From Fulvivirga ligni (GTDB lineage Bacteria; Bacteroidota; Bacteroidia; Cytophagales; Cyclobacteriaceae), in assembly GCF_021389935.1 (NCBI RefSeq), contig NZ_CP089979.1, positions 2,461,001 through 2,525,000 on the forward strand: DNA of 64,000 nt, read 5' to 3'. This document shows, piece by piece, positions 1 to 8,927 of the stretch. Made by a program: the position numbers and the translations under genes. Below the pieces are notes generated by a model, which saw only the letters and a program-made list of their open reading frames with translations, had not been told where the DNA came from and made no database searches. The first letter of the stretch is position 1, and every line of letters begins with the position of its first letter.

Positions 1-2291
1 TTATAAAAGTCTTCAAAGTTCTCTTTTATCGGGATCTCCTGCGAATTGCTATTCACAAATAAATTGAGGCTAGCCAAATTATTATCTGGGTTATGATCTA
101 TGCTCAGATTGGGGTTAATGAGTGCTATTTCTAATGAGTGCTCACCTTCACTATAGTTAGGTAACGCGAGTGATATCGTTTCTTGTTCTCCTGCTTTTAA
201 CGAATCTGCAGGGTCTTTTTGCCATTGTAGGGTTTGAGATACTCCATCAAAGGAAATGTTAATCTGCATAGAGCCAATGGCCTTAGTGCCCTTATTGGTG
301 ACCACAAATCTTAAGGAATCGGACACGGTGCAAGAAGCTACCGAAGGAGAAATAATCTTTGTGATAGCAGCATCTGTTTTTTCTTTGGTTTCAAACTGAA
401 TATTATCTAAATACAGATTATTGCCGTATCCGTTTATTCCTACAAAAGCAATGCTTACCTTTTGTCCGATATACTGCTCCATATCTAGTACTATGGTTTC
501 CCAGTCATCTTCGTCCGCAGGTACGAAAAACGAGCTTGACCTTTTTGTAGTGCTCAAATCTACCCCTGTTTCATAAAATAAAGTGTCAGAATTATCGATA
601 GCATCTCCGCAATAGGGATTCACCGTTACCAATAGTCCTTCTTTTAAGGCTGAGAAATAGCTTTCATAAGCAACATCAAATTGTAATACTGCCACTTTTA
701 CATCAGTGAGGTCTATCATTCCTGACTTGAAAATGTCATGCTCCCCGTTTTCATAGATAGAAAAATTAACACCAAGAGCTTTATTGTTTGAGGTCTCTTT
801 GGGGGCAGTGGTAATATTCCAGGTAATAAAACCATCAGGGTTTTCAATGCTCCAATTGGTAGGGAAGTTGTCGAAAGTGATATTGATAGGGTAATCTACT
901 TCTTCAGGAACAGTAACTAATCTATCAGCAGAATTATTCGAATCGTCCTGATCGGTGCCGTTATTCACCTCAATGATGTCAAAAGTGAAATTATAGGCTC
1001 CAGAGGATGGGTAGGTATAAGTGCTGAATTCGATGTCAGTGGCTGCTAAGGGAGCGAGACTTCCGGAGTAGGATATAGTTTCAATAGGACTGCCATTGAC
1101 TAACAGCTGTATTTGAGCAGAGGTTACTGAATTGTTACCATAGTTTCTGATTTCTATAGTAGGAATAACATTATCGGCACAGTCTGCCACTTTTGGTGAA
1201 TATATCTGTCTCACGCCCAGGTTGTTACTAACCGTTACAGGAGCAATGTTGCCTTTTGAGCTTTTTAAGCTGGCCCTTCTGGGACTGTTGTCCATAACTA
1301 CCTGAATTCTACCTTTTTGGCCTTCGGTAAATATGTTCATACAAGCGTCATCAGTATAGTCCATGTAGTTTTGGAACATGTCCTGAGAGCTGCAAGATGT
1401 TCTGTTTTCACTTTCAGGGCATGTTGTTGTACTGCTTTCCTGAGTGGGTGTGTCATCTACATAGTCAGTACCCGAACATCCGCCTATATCACCCCAAATA
1501 TGTCTTAGCCCCAAATAATGTCCCACTTCGTGGGTGGTAGATCTCCCCAGATTGTATTTACTATCCAGACTCGCCGACGGAAATTTTTCAATAGACCCAA
1601 AGGCCATATAATCGATAACTACTCCATCAGTCTCCCTGTTAATGCTGCTGTTTTCCAGGCCACTCAATCCGGAATCCGGAAACTGAGCGTAACCCAAATA
1701 GTTGTCACCAAGGTCTGTAACCCAGATGTTTAGGTAATCTTCTGCAGGCCAATAGCTTAAGTTTTTAAGGGCATAATTTTCACCTACTAACCAGGAGGCT
1801 TGTGCACCGTTAACTCTCACAATTCCGTTTGTGGGTAGTCCTTCCGGGTCTCTCTGGGCCAAAGCAAATTGAATCTCCGTGTCAGCCGCTACTGACTGAA
1901 ATACAGTGGGCGTATTGCTGGCATCCGCATTGGTTCTTCTGTAATCTTCATTAAGAACATCAATTTGAGATATGATCTGCCCATCAGGAATGTTTCTGCC
2001 CGAGCCTAAGCTTTCACCATTATGAATGATGTGCACCACTACAGGAATAGTGATCACTTCACTTTGCTGGCTTTGCCTTAATATCTTGTTTTGCTTCAGT
2101 AAGGTGAGCTTATCTGACATCCATTCCTCAAAAAGAGCTTCTTCCTGAGCCTGGTCTGGGGTAATCATTTTTTGGTATTCTTCCGTAGCACACCTTTGAG
2201 CGAAGGTTTGTACGTGGAATAAAACACAAAAAGCCAAGATTCCAAAGATTCTTAGCTTGTATGAGTATTGTATAGGTTTTAGGTATTTCAG
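1..2291 (-). CDS. Pappalysin-like M43 zinc metalloprotease, secreted (C-terminus beyond left edge)
   Basis: The minus-strand frame is open from about 2291 to the left edge, so the C-terminus is missing. It reads a signal peptide (LKYLKPIQYSYK..., hydrophobic core, then TFAQ), a pro-region, and an M43 catalytic domain with the zinc motif HEVGHYLGLRH (around residue 253) and a Met-turn region with NYMDYTDD. About 450 residues of beta-rich segments follow, resembling CARDB/adhesion-like modules. M43B enzymes are secreted endopeptidases, and in Bacteroidota such proteins often end in a T9SS sorting domain, which would lie outside the window. No ATG, GTG or TTG lies between the in-frame stop at 2313-2315 and the signal peptide. 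CTG at 2289-2291 gives MKYLK... and is my best start. It follows nfu by 21 bases and may be co-transcribed with it. Confidence 0.85.
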   Translation of the reverse strand, partial: MKYLKPIQYSYKLRIFGILAFCVLFHVQTFAQRCATEEYQKMITPDQAQEEALFEEWMSDKLTLLKQNKILRQSQQSEVITIPVVVHIIHNGESLGSGRNIPDGQIISQIDVLNEDYRRTNADASNTPTVFQSVAADTEIQFALAQRDPEGLPTNGIVRVNGAQASWLVGENYALKNLSYWPAEDYLNIWVTDLGDNYLGYAQFPDSGLSGLENSSINRETDGVVIDYMAFGSIEKFPSASLDSKYNLGRSTTHEVGHYLGLRHIWGDIGGCSGTDYVDDTPTQESSTTTCPESENRTSCSSQDMFQNYMDYTDDACMNIFTEGQKGRIQVVMDNSPRRASLKSSKGNIAPVTVSNNLGVRQIYSPKVADCADNVIPTIEIRNYGNNSVTSAQIQLLVNGSPIETISYSGSLAPLAATDIEFSTYTYPSSGAYNFTFDIIEVNNGTDQDDSNNSADRLVTVPEEVDYPINITFDNFPTNWSIENPDGFITWNITTAPKETSNNKALGVNFSIYENGEHDIFKSGMIDLTDVKVAVLQFDVAYESYFSALKEGLLVTVNPYCGDAIDNSDTLFYETGVDLSTTKRSSSFFVPADEDDWETIVLDMEQYIGQKVSIAFVGINGYGNNLYLDNIQFETKEKTDAAITKIISPSVASCTVSDSLRFVVTNKGTKAIGSMQINISFDGVSQTLQWQKDPADSLKAGEQETISLALPNYSEGEHSLEIALINPNLSIDHNPDNNLASLNLFVNSNSQEIPIKENFEDFY

Positions 2292-2312
2292 GGTTAGGTC
2301 TTTTAAAGAGAT

Positions 2313-2618
2313 CTAAATCATGTTTCCTGGTAATTTTGCGTTGGGGTCATCAGGGTGTGTGATGTTCACCGCCTCTACAGATTTTACTTCAGGCACAGCC
2401 TTTCTTATGGCTTCTTCCACACCAGCTCTTAATGTCATGGTAGACATAGGGCAAGAGCCGCAAGCTCCTAATAGCTCTAGCTTTACTACCAGGTCTTCAC
2501 TAACCTCTAATACTTTAACGTTTCCGCCGTCAGTCTTTAAATAAGGTCTTATGTTATCCAGAGCTAAATCTATTTTCTCTTTAATCTCATCCATTGAAAG
2601 TGAGTTAGCAGTTTCCAT
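2313..2618 (-). CDS. nfu: Nfu-type Fe-S cluster scaffold (NifU C-terminal domain)
   Basis: This is a 101-residue protein made only of the NifU C-terminal domain. It carries the cluster-binding CxxC as CGSC (C53, C56), followed by PMSTMTLRAGVEEAI. Nfu proteins hold a [4Fe-4S] cluster in the cytosol and hand it to apo-proteins. The gene sits 8 bases downstream of the Mrp/ApbC gene on the same strand, which is the usual Bacteroidota pairing of two cluster-carrier proteins. The ATG start agrees with the start of the domain. The assignment is firm. The choice of client proteins cannot be read from the sequence. Confidence 0.93.
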   Translation of the reverse strand: METANSLSMDEIKEKIDLALDNIRPYLKTDGGNVKVLEVSEDLVVKLELLGACGSCPMSTMTLRAGVEEAIRKAVPEVKSVEAVNITHPDDPNAKLPGNMI

Positions 2619-2626
2619 GCAGGTTA

Positions 2627-3721
2627 TTAAACTTTAAATTCTACCTTTTTTGTTTCGTCTATTGTGGCATTTCTGATAGCTACATTTCTGGCTACAGCCT
2701 CAGCTAATTCATGAAATGCTTCTTTGGTTTTACCCTCTTTTAATACGGCAGGATAACCACTGTCTCCGCTTTCTCTGATACTTTGTACAATAGGTATCTG
2801 ACCAAGTAAAGGAACATCGAACTTTTGCGATAAGTTCAGGCCACCACCTTCACCAAAAATATAATATTTACTGTCTGGTAGCTCCTCAGGTGTAAAATAA
2901 GCCATATTTTCAATGATACCTAATATAGGTACATTAATTTGTGGCTGCCTAAACATAGACATTCCCTTTCTGGCATCGGCAAGGGCCACTTTCTGAGGTG
3001 TAGTTACAATCACCGCTCCGGTTACAGGAACAGTTTGTACTAAAGTAAGGTGTATATCACTAGTGCCTGGAGGTAAATCTATGATCAAATAATCAAGTTC
3101 ACCCCAGTCAGTATCTCCAATAAATTGTTTCAAGGCTGAGCTGGCCATAGGACCTCTCCAAACCACAGCGTTCTCAGCCGGAGCAAGGAAACCTATAGAT
3201 ATAAGTTTTACACCATATTGCTCTAATGGCACAATGATGTTTTTGCCATTCACCTGCTTTACAGATGGCTGCTCGTGCTCACAGTTAAACATAGTAGGCA
3301 CGGAAGGACCGTAAATGTCTGCGTCGATAATACCTACTTTTGCTCCTTCCTGAGCTAAGGCAACTGCAAGGTTAGCTGCCACTGTAGATTTACCAACACC
3401 ACCTTTTCCAGAAGAAACGGCTATAATATTCTTTACATTAGGTAATAAAGGAGCACTGTCTCTGGTAGTGGTAACATTAGATGTCATATTGATGTCTACC
3501 TGAAGATCTTTGCTAATCAAGTTATGAATAGCATCTTCGCAGCTTTTGCGAATCACTTCTTTAAGCGGACAAGCCGGTGTGGTTAACACTACTGTAAACT
3601 TTACAGCGTCACTAAAAACTTCTACGTCCTTAATCATATTCAGGGTAACCAAATCCTTCTTTAAGTCAGGATCATCTACCGTAGAAAGTGCTTTAAGTAC
3701 GTCTGATTTGTCAAATTTCAT
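2627..3721 (-). CDS. mrp: Mrp/ApbC-family Fe-S cluster carrier ATPase
   Basis: The 364-residue protein has an N-terminal MIP18/DUF59 domain (about residues 1-85), then a P-loop NTPase domain with the deviant Walker A GKGGVGKS (105-112), a DADIYGPS switch and a DLPPGTSD Walker B region. Mrp/ApbC proteins bind and transfer [4Fe-4S] clusters in an ATP-dependent way. The C-terminal CxxC seen in many Mrp proteins just before the IFGxGG segment is absent: the stretch reads YFTPEELPDSKYYIFGEGG. This CxxC-less form is, from memory, common in Bacteroidota. The gene is divergent from dnaG and probably starts an operon with nfu. Confidence 0.92.
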   Translation of the reverse strand: MKFDKSDVLKALSTVDDPDLKKDLVTLNMIKDVEVFSDAVKFTVVLTTPACPLKEVIRKSCEDAIHNLISKDLQVDINMTSNVTTTRDSAPLLPNVKNIIAVSSGKGGVGKSTVAANLAVALAQEGAKVGIIDADIYGPSVPTMFNCEHEQPSVKQVNGKNIIVPLEQYGVKLISIGFLAPAENAVVWRGPMASSALKQFIGDTDWGELDYLIIDLPPGTSDIHLTLVQTVPVTGAVIVTTPQKVALADARKGMSMFRQPQINVPILGIIENMAYFTPEELPDSKYYIFGEGGGLNLSQKFDVPLLGQIPIVQSIRESGDSGYPAVLKEGKTKEAFHELAEAVARNVAIRNATIDETKKVEFKV

Positions 3722-3853
3722 ATCTAACCTTTCCCTTCAGCAATCATATTAAATTTCAGCTTGCAATTTAGTCCATTAGTTTTGCTTTTTTGCAATTTGA
3801 AACAACATTTTACATTATACTACGGGTTGTAGAATTAGTTGTTTGCTAAAACT

Positions 3854-3861
3854 TATCTTTG
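3854..3861 (+). promoter_or_regulatory. Candidate -7 promoter element of dnaG
   Basis: TATCTTTG matches the Bacteroidota -7 consensus TAnnTTTG exactly and lies 20 bases before the TTG start codon of dnaG. I see no TTG at the ideal -33 distance; the nearest is 24 bases upstream. Confidence 0.45.
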
Positions 3862-3880
3862 TAGAAACTAGAGATTTAAT

Positions 3881-5806
3881 TTGATATCACAAGCCACCAT
3901 AGACGCAGTAAAAGACAGGGTAGACATTGAAGATGTTATATCTGATTTTGTGAGTTTGAAGCGTAAAGGTCAGAATCTTTGGGCCTGCTGTCCGTTTCAT
4001 GGTGAGAAAACTCCATCCTTTTCAGTTTCTCCAGCAAAAGGAATATTCAAATGCTTCGGATGTGGTAAAGCCGGCGATGCCATTACTTTCGTAGAAGAGC
4101 ACGACGGACTCCATTATCTTGAGGCCATCAGGTACCTGGCCAATAAATATGGGATTGAAGTAGAAGAAGAGGCTAAGACTGATGAGCAGATTCAGCATCA
4201 GAATGAAAGAGATAGTCTGTTTATAGTTCTTAATTATGCTAAAGACTACTTTCAGGAAACGCTTTTAAAACATGATGAAGGCCGGTCTATCGGGCTGAGC
4301 TACTTTAAGGAGCGTGGATTCAATGAAAAAATCATTGATGAGTTTGATCTTGGCTATAGTTTAGATCAGTGGGATGCTTTCACAAAATCGGCTCTGGCGA
4401 AGGCTTATAGTGAAGATATGCTGGAAAAAGCAGGTCTGCTGGTAAAAAAGGAAAATAAGAAATATGACCGTTTTAGAGGGCGGGTTATTTTTCCTATTCA
4501 TAATATTTCAGGTAAGGTCATTGCGTTTGGTGCCAGAACATTAAAGAAAGACGCAAAGCCTAAGTATCTCAACTCTCCTGAAACAGAGGTTTATCATAAG
4601 AGTAAAATCCTTTATGGTATCTATCAGGCTAAGCAAGCCATCAGGCAGATGGATAATTGCTATCTGGTAGAAGGATATACCGATGTCATCTCACTGCACC
4701 AGTCTGATATAGCTAACGTTGTGGCCTCTTCAGGTACATCACTAACTGATGATCAGATCAAGCTTATTCATAGGTTTACAGAGAATATTACTGTTCTTTT
4801 TGATGGTGATACTGCAGGATTAAAAGCTGCACTTCGAGGTGTAGACATGATTCTGGAAGCCGGCATGAACGTGCGGGTGATTGTGTTCCCTGAAGGTGAA
4901 GATCCTGATAGTTACTCCAGAAAACTTGGTACTTCTGAGTTTAAAAAATACCTGGCTGAAAACACCAAAGACCTTATTGCCTTTAAGGCTGCCCTTTTTG
5001 CAAAGGATGCTGCTAATGATCCGCTGAAGAAGGCAGAATCTATCAAAGAGATAGTTGGCAGTATTGGTAAAATACCTGATCCTATTAAAAGGTCAGTTTA
5101 TGTGAAAGAAACTTCTCGTCAGTTAGATATTGATGAGGGTACGCTTTTCTCTGAGCTCAATAAGATCTTAATAGGCGATCGTAAAAAGAAGGATAAGGGC
5201 AAAGGTAAACCAGAGCATCCCGATCTGCCAGACCTGCCCGCAGAGGTTGTAGAAGCTGAGAAGAAGGTTTCTGCCATTAACCCAAAAGACAGCCAGGCTG
5301 CTCAGGAACGCGAAAGTGTAAGGATACTCATTAATTATGGCTTTAATGAAATAGAGGAAGAGTATAGATTACATGATTATCTACTGGAGCAGCTGGAGGA
5401 GATAGACTTCATCACACCTATTTATAAAGAGATAGTAGATGAGTTTAAAAAAGAGCTGGCTGAAGGTAGAGTGCCTGATAGCCACTATTTTATCCAGAAT
5501 GGCTCTTCAGAAATGAAAAGTGTGGTGGTAGACCTTATCAGTGAGCGCTATGATGTAAGCAATAACTGGAATGATAAGTATGAAATTTTCGTCCCAAAAG
5601 AAAATGACATTCTTGAAAATGTGGTGTTTACTAATGTGCTTAGATTGAAGTTTAGAGTAATTCAACAGCTCATTTTAGATAACCTTTCTAAAATGAAGGA
5701 AGCCAAAGATTTTGACGCGGAGGAACATCATTTTAAGATTCATGCTGAGCTTAAAAAATCAGAAATGGAGATAGCCAAAGTCCTTGGTATTGTGGTGACT
5801 CGATAA
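3881..5806 (+). CDS. dnaG: DNA primase DnaG
   Basis: The 641-residue primase makes RNA primers at the replication fork. It has an N-terminal CHC2 zinc-binding domain (C37, H40, C58, C61 in CCPFH...CFGCG), the catalytic core with a TOPRIM domain (YLVEGYTDVISLH; VLFDGDTAGLKAA), and a C-terminal DnaB-interacting helical region. The start codon is TTG at 3881; the resulting MISQATIDAVKDRVDIEDVI matches the usual N-terminus of Bacteroidota primases, so the start is well supported. Length is normal. It is divergent from mrp and followed by ribBA after about 110 bases. Confidence 0.96.
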   Translation: MISQATIDAVKDRVDIEDVISDFVSLKRKGQNLWACCPFHGEKTPSFSVSPAKGIFKCFGCGKAGDAITFVEEHDGLHYLEAIRYLANKYGIEVEEEAKTDEQIQHQNERDSLFIVLNYAKDYFQETLLKHDEGRSIGLSYFKERGFNEKIIDEFDLGYSLDQWDAFTKSALAKAYSEDMLEKAGLLVKKENKKYDRFRGRVIFPIHNISGKVIAFGARTLKKDAKPKYLNSPETEVYHKSKILYGIYQAKQAIRQMDNCYLVEGYTDVISLHQSDIANVVASSGTSLTDDQIKLIHRFTENITVLFDGDTAGLKAALRGVDMILEAGMNVRVIVFPEGEDPDSYSRKLGTSEFKKYLAENTKDLIAFKAALFAKDAANDPLKKAESIKEIVGSIGKIPDPIKRSVYVKETSRQLDIDEGTLFSELNKILIGDRKKKDKGKGKPEHPDLPDLPAEVVEAEKKVSAINPKDSQAAQERESVRILINYGFNEIEEEYRLHDYLLEQLEEIDFITPIYKEIVDEFKKELAEGRVPDSHYFIQNGSSEMKSVVVDLISERYDVSNNWNDKYEIFVPKENDILENVVFTNVLRLKFRVIQQLILDNLSKMKEAKDFDAEEHHFKIHAELKKSEMEIAKVLGIVVTR

Positions 5807-5889
5807 GTCTTATTCTTGACATTTTACGAACCCCTTTAATTTTAATTTTGTTGATCAATTGTTAACTTTTATAACAGGTGTAAAAAGCA

Positions 5890-5897
5890 TAGTTTTG
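5890..5897 (+). promoter_or_regulatory. Candidate -7 promoter element of ribBA
   Basis: TAGTTTTG fits the Bacteroidota TAnnTTTG consensus and lies 20 bases before the ATG at 5917. The nearest upstream TTG is further away than ideal. Confidence 0.4.
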
Positions 5898-5916
5898 CTT
5901 AGAAACATAGCAATTG

Positions 5917-7146
5917 ATGAGTCAGGAAAATATAAAGTTAAATAGCATAGAAGAAGCCGTTGAAGATATCAAAAACGGCAAAGTGATCATTGTAGTTGAT
6001 GATGAGGACAGAGAGAACGAGGGAGACTTTGTTTGTGCGGCAGAATGTATCACACCGGAGATAGTCAATTTCATGGCCACCCACGGCAGGGGACTTATTT
6101 GTGTTCCCTTAGATGAAGAAAGATGTAATGATCTCGGCCTTGAGCTAATGGTAGGTAGAAATACCGCTGCCTTCGAAACTCCATTTACTGTTTCTGTCGA
6201 TCTTATTGGGCACGGATGTACTACAGGTATTTCTGCTCATGACAGGTTCAAGACCATAAAAGCATTAATAGACCCTGAAACAGATCCTGAGGAGCTGGGT
6301 AAGCCTGGTCATATTTTCCCGTTAAGGGCAAAGCAAGGAGGGGTTCTTAGAAGGGCAGGACATACAGAAGCAGCCATTGACTTTGCTCGTCTGGCAGGTT
6401 TTAGACCTGGTGGTGTTTTAGTCGAGATCATGAATGAAGATGGTTCCATGGCGCGTTTACCTGACCTGGTAAAGGTAGCTGAAAGGTTCGATCTAAAACT
6501 TGTGTCTATCAAAGACCTGATAGAGTACAGGGTGAAGAAGGAGAGCCTGATTAAAAAAGAGGTAGACAACGTAAATATGCCTACCGATTATGGTGACTTT
6601 AAATTGGTGGCTTACCAGCAAACGAATACTGGTGACAATCATTTAGCATTAATAAAAGGTACCTGGGAACCTGATGAACCTGTTTTAGTAAGGGTGCATT
6701 CTTCATGCGTTACCGGAGATATCTTCGGCTCTTGCCGATGTGATTGCGGAGGTCAGCTTCATGCCGCCATGGAAATGGTAGAGAAAGAAGGCAAAGGAGT
6801 GGTTTTATATATGAATCAGGAAGGTCGTGGTATCGGCCTGGTAAATAAATTAAAAGCTTACAAGCTTCAGGAAGAAGGGTTAGATACAGTTGAAGCTAAT
6901 TTAAAGCTTGGTTTTGAAATGGATAAGCGTGATTATGGTGTTGGTGCTCAGATTTTGAGAGACCTTAATATTCATAAAATCCGCCTTATCTCTAATAATC
7001 CTAAGAAAAGAGTTGGTTTAATAGGATATGGCCTGGAAATTGTGGAAAATGTAGGTATAGAAATAGCTCCAAATAAGCATAATCAGCAATATCTTCAAAC
7101 CAAGAGAGATAAAATGGGGCACCAAATTTTAAAAAACATAAAATAA
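5917..7146 (+). CDS. ribBA: Bifunctional riboflavin synthesis protein RibBA
   Basis: About 409 residues fuse two enzymes. The N-terminal half is 3,4-dihydroxy-2-butanone-4-phosphate synthase ([18 protein letters not shown] acidic motif; [14 protein letters not shown]). The C-terminal half is GTP cyclohydrolase II, with the zinc site [17 protein letters not shown] and the catalytic [10 protein letters not shown] segment. Together they supply both precursors of riboflavin from ribulose-5-phosphate and GTP. TTG at 5914 directly precedes ATG at 5917; I prefer the ATG. A small secreted protein starts just after its stop codon, so the genes are probably co-transcribed. Confidence 0.96.
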   Translation: MSQENIKLNSIEEAVEDIKNGKVIIVVDDEDRENEGDFVCAAECITPEIVNFMATHGRGLICVPLDEERCNDLGLELMVGRNTAAFETPFTVSVDLIGHGCTTGISAHDRFKTIKALIDPETDPEELGKPGHIFPLRAKQGGVLRRAGHTEAAIDFARLAGFRPGGVLVEIMNEDGSMARLPDLVKVAERFDLKLVSIKDLIEYRVKKESLIKKEVDNVNMPTDYGDFKLVAYQQTNTGDNHLALIKGTWEPDEPVLVRVHSSCVTGDIFGSCRCDCGGQLHAAMEMVEKEGKGVVLYMNQEGRGIGLVNKLKAYKLQEEGLDTVEANLKLGFEMDKRDYGVGAQILRDLNIHKIRLISNNPKKRVGLIGYGLEIVENVGIEIAPNKHNQQYLQTKRDKMGHQILKNIK

Positions 7147-7149
7147 TTA

Positions 7150-7770
7150 GTGAGACTAGTTTGCTTTCTTATCGTTCTTATTTCGGCGTGCAGCCAAACC
7201 TTGAATGCGCAGAACTTTCCTTCGGAAGTATGGCATGAGGGAAAGGTAGTATTAGCTGAGGGTGATACGCTAAGCGGACTAGTCAAATATAGCCTGGAAA
7301 ATGACGTGGTGCAGCTCAGTGCTGATAATAAAACCATAAAAGCATTTACCGGACGCAAACTCCTTTATTTCGAAATCTTCGATAAAACAGTTGAGAGGTA
7401 TCGCCAGTTTTATTCAATTCCCTATACTTTAAATGGCAATTACAGAGTGCCAATTCTGTTTGAGATGTTGCTGGCAGGAGATAAAATGACACTGCTGTGT
7501 AGAGAAGCGGTGGAATATCAAACACGCTCTTATCCATATTCAGTGGCCGGTACTTACTCCACCTATGTTTTAGTTTATACCTATTATTTCCTTGATAACG
7601 AAGGGAATATTCAAGAGTACAACGGAAAGAAAAAAGATCTACGGTATATCATGAAAGACAAGCAGTCTCAAATGAAAAAATACATTAAGGATAATAAAAT
7701 CAATGCAGATAGGAGGGGAGATCTGGCTAAAACCGTTGTTTACTACAATTCACTTTTTGACAAAATATAA
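7150..7770 (+). CDS. Small secreted protein of unknown function
   Basis: This 206-residue protein starts at GTG 7150, only 3 bases after the ribBA stop. Residues 1-20 form a signal peptide (RLVCFLIVLISACSQTLNAQ). The mature part is beta-rich, with charged and aromatic residues (EGDTLSGLVKYSLENDVVQL; YSVAGTYSTYVLVYTYYF) and a lysine-rich helical C-terminus. Paralogous families of this kind, with a GxV-like opening strand, are frequent in Cytophagales, but I recognise no characterised function. It sits tightly between ribBA and surE, which suggests one transcript but gives no functional clue. Confidence 0.75.
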   Translation: MRLVCFLIVLISACSQTLNAQNFPSEVWHEGKVVLAEGDTLSGLVKYSLENDVVQLSADNKTIKAFTGRKLLYFEIFDKTVERYRQFYSIPYTLNGNYRVPILFEMLLAGDKMTLLCREAVEYQTRSYPYSVAGTYSTYVLVYTYYFLDNEGNIQEYNGKKKDLRYIMKDKQSQMKKYIKDNKINADRRGDLAKTVVYYNSLFDKI

Positions 7771-7782
7771 ATACAATTTTTG

Positions 7783-8559
7783 ATGAGCAAACCACTTATT
7801 CTGGTGTCAAATGACGATGGCATCACTTCTAAAGGTATACGTACTCTTGTAGAAATTATGAAAGAGCTGGGTGATGTTATCGTGGTAGCACCTGATAGCC
7901 CTCAGTCTGGAATGGGCCATGCCATTACAATAGGAAATACACTAAGATTAGAGGAGAACGATATTTTTGAAGATGTAAAGGCCTATGAATGTTCAGGAAC
8001 TCCGGCCGACTGTGTGAAGCTGGCTAAGCACTTTGTGCTAAAAGACAGAAAGCCTGATCTGGTAGTGAGTGGAATAAATCATGGTAGCAATACTTCAATT
8101 AGCGTTTTATACAGCGGCACTATGTCTGCAGCTATAGAAGCAGCTATAGAAGGTATGCCAGCCATTGGCTTTTCCCTTTGTGATTATTCTGCTGATGCAG
8201 ATTTTAGTCACGTTAGAGATTATGTAAAAAGTATTGCTGAAACGGTTTTAACTAAGGGTATGGCCAAAGGAATGGCCTTAAATGTAAACTTCCCAGCAAA
8301 GTCGAAAGGCGCGATCAAAGGAGTGAAGATATGCAGACAAGCCAGAGCTAAATGGCATGAGGAGTTTGATCAAAGACATGATCCTAATGGAAGAAGATAT
8401 TTCTGGATGGCAGGGAAATTTGTAAATCATGACAAAGGTGAGGATAATGATGAATGGGCTATCGCCAATAACTATGTTTCTGTGGTGCCTTGCCTGTTTG
8501 ATTTAACTGCGCACCATGCTATCAGCACCATGAATGATGAATGGGATATTACCGTTTAG
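7783..8559 (+). CDS. surE: 5'/3'-nucleotidase SurE
   Basis: The 258-residue protein is a metal-dependent survival-protein nucleotidase that removes phosphate from nucleoside monophosphates. The N-terminus carries the metal-binding LVSNDDGITSKGI motif (N10, D11, D12) and the family signature SGINHGSNTS, both expected for SurE. TTG at 7780 precedes ATG 7783; I use the ATG. It is the last gene of the plus-strand run ribBA-orf-surE and is followed by a non-coding stretch with a long inverted repeat and a terminator. Confidence 0.95.
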   Translation: MSKPLILVSNDDGITSKGIRTLVEIMKELGDVIVVAPDSPQSGMGHAITIGNTLRLEENDIFEDVKAYECSGTPADCVKLAKHFVLKDRKPDLVVSGINHGSNTSISVLYSGTMSAAIEAAIEGMPAIGFSLCDYSADADFSHVRDYVKSIAETVLTKGMAKGMALNVNFPAKSKGAIKGVKICRQARAKWHEEFDQRHDPNGRRYFWMAGKFVNHDKGEDNDEWAIANNYVSVVPCLFDLTAHHAISTMNDEWDITV

Positions 8560-8687
8560 AGCTACAAGAATTACTTGAGCTATGGGTGGTAAGTCATTAA
8601 AAATAAATTTTTTATAATTTTTTTTGATTACTGGGTTACTTATTGGATGGTGGTGATATATAGCTATACAAGAGATTAATTAATAAG

Positions 8688-8771
8688 GGGATCTCAACAG
8701 CTATTTTTTAAACTTATTTGATTTATTTTTTTACCTATATCCTTCGGGATGACACCAGCTGTTGAGATCCC
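8688..8771. repeat. 15-bp perfect inverted repeat with 54-base loop (REP/MITE-like)
   Basis: GGGATCTCAACAGCT at 8688-8702 is the exact reverse complement of AGCTGTTGAGATCCC at 8757-8771. The loop is T-rich and ends in TATCCTTCGGGATGACACC, itself with a small CC-TTCG-GG hairpin. This layout resembles intergenic palindromic repeats of Bacteroidota genomes. Only one copy is in the window. Confidence 0.7.
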
Positions 8772-8805
8772 TGATTTTTTTGAAAGAAGTTCAAGTTTAT
8801 AGTTT

Positions 8806-8838
8806 AAAAGGTCGTGATTTTCACGGCCTTTTGTTTTT
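8806..8838 (+). terminator. Rho-independent terminator after surE
   Basis: AAAAGG-t-CGTG, loop ATTTT, CACG-g-CCTTTT, followed by a T-rich run (TTGTTTTTT). The flanking A and T runs could let it work in both directions. Confidence 0.8.
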
Positions 8839-8887
8839 TATGCCTGCCAGGGTTATTCTAAGCTTTCTTTATTCATAGTATAAATAA

Positions 8888-8916
8888 GAGGCTGCACCAT
8901 TGGTGGGTACAACCCC
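8888..8916 (-). terminator. Possible terminator of the GH43 gene
   Basis: Read on the minus strand, GGGGTTGTACC, loop CACCAAT, GGTGCAGCCTC forms an 11-pair stem with several G-U pairs, 12 bases after the stop codon. The T-rich tail is interrupted (TTATTTATA), so it may be weak. Confidence 0.5.
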
Positions 8917-8927
8917 TTAGTAATTAC

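Larger units (their letters stand above)
8560..8927. other. Intergenic region with repeat element and terminators
   Basis: No gene is visible in this 368-base stretch between surE and the convergent GH43 gene. It contains a long inverted repeat (8688-8771), a strong hairpin terminator after surE (8806-8838) and a weaker hairpin for the minus-strand gene (8888-8916). Confidence 0.7.

Noticed and set aside
1317-1733. Plus-strand open frames within 1317-1733
   Set aside because: They lie antisense to the M43 metalloprotease, whose frame reads through with zinc and Met-turn motifs intact.
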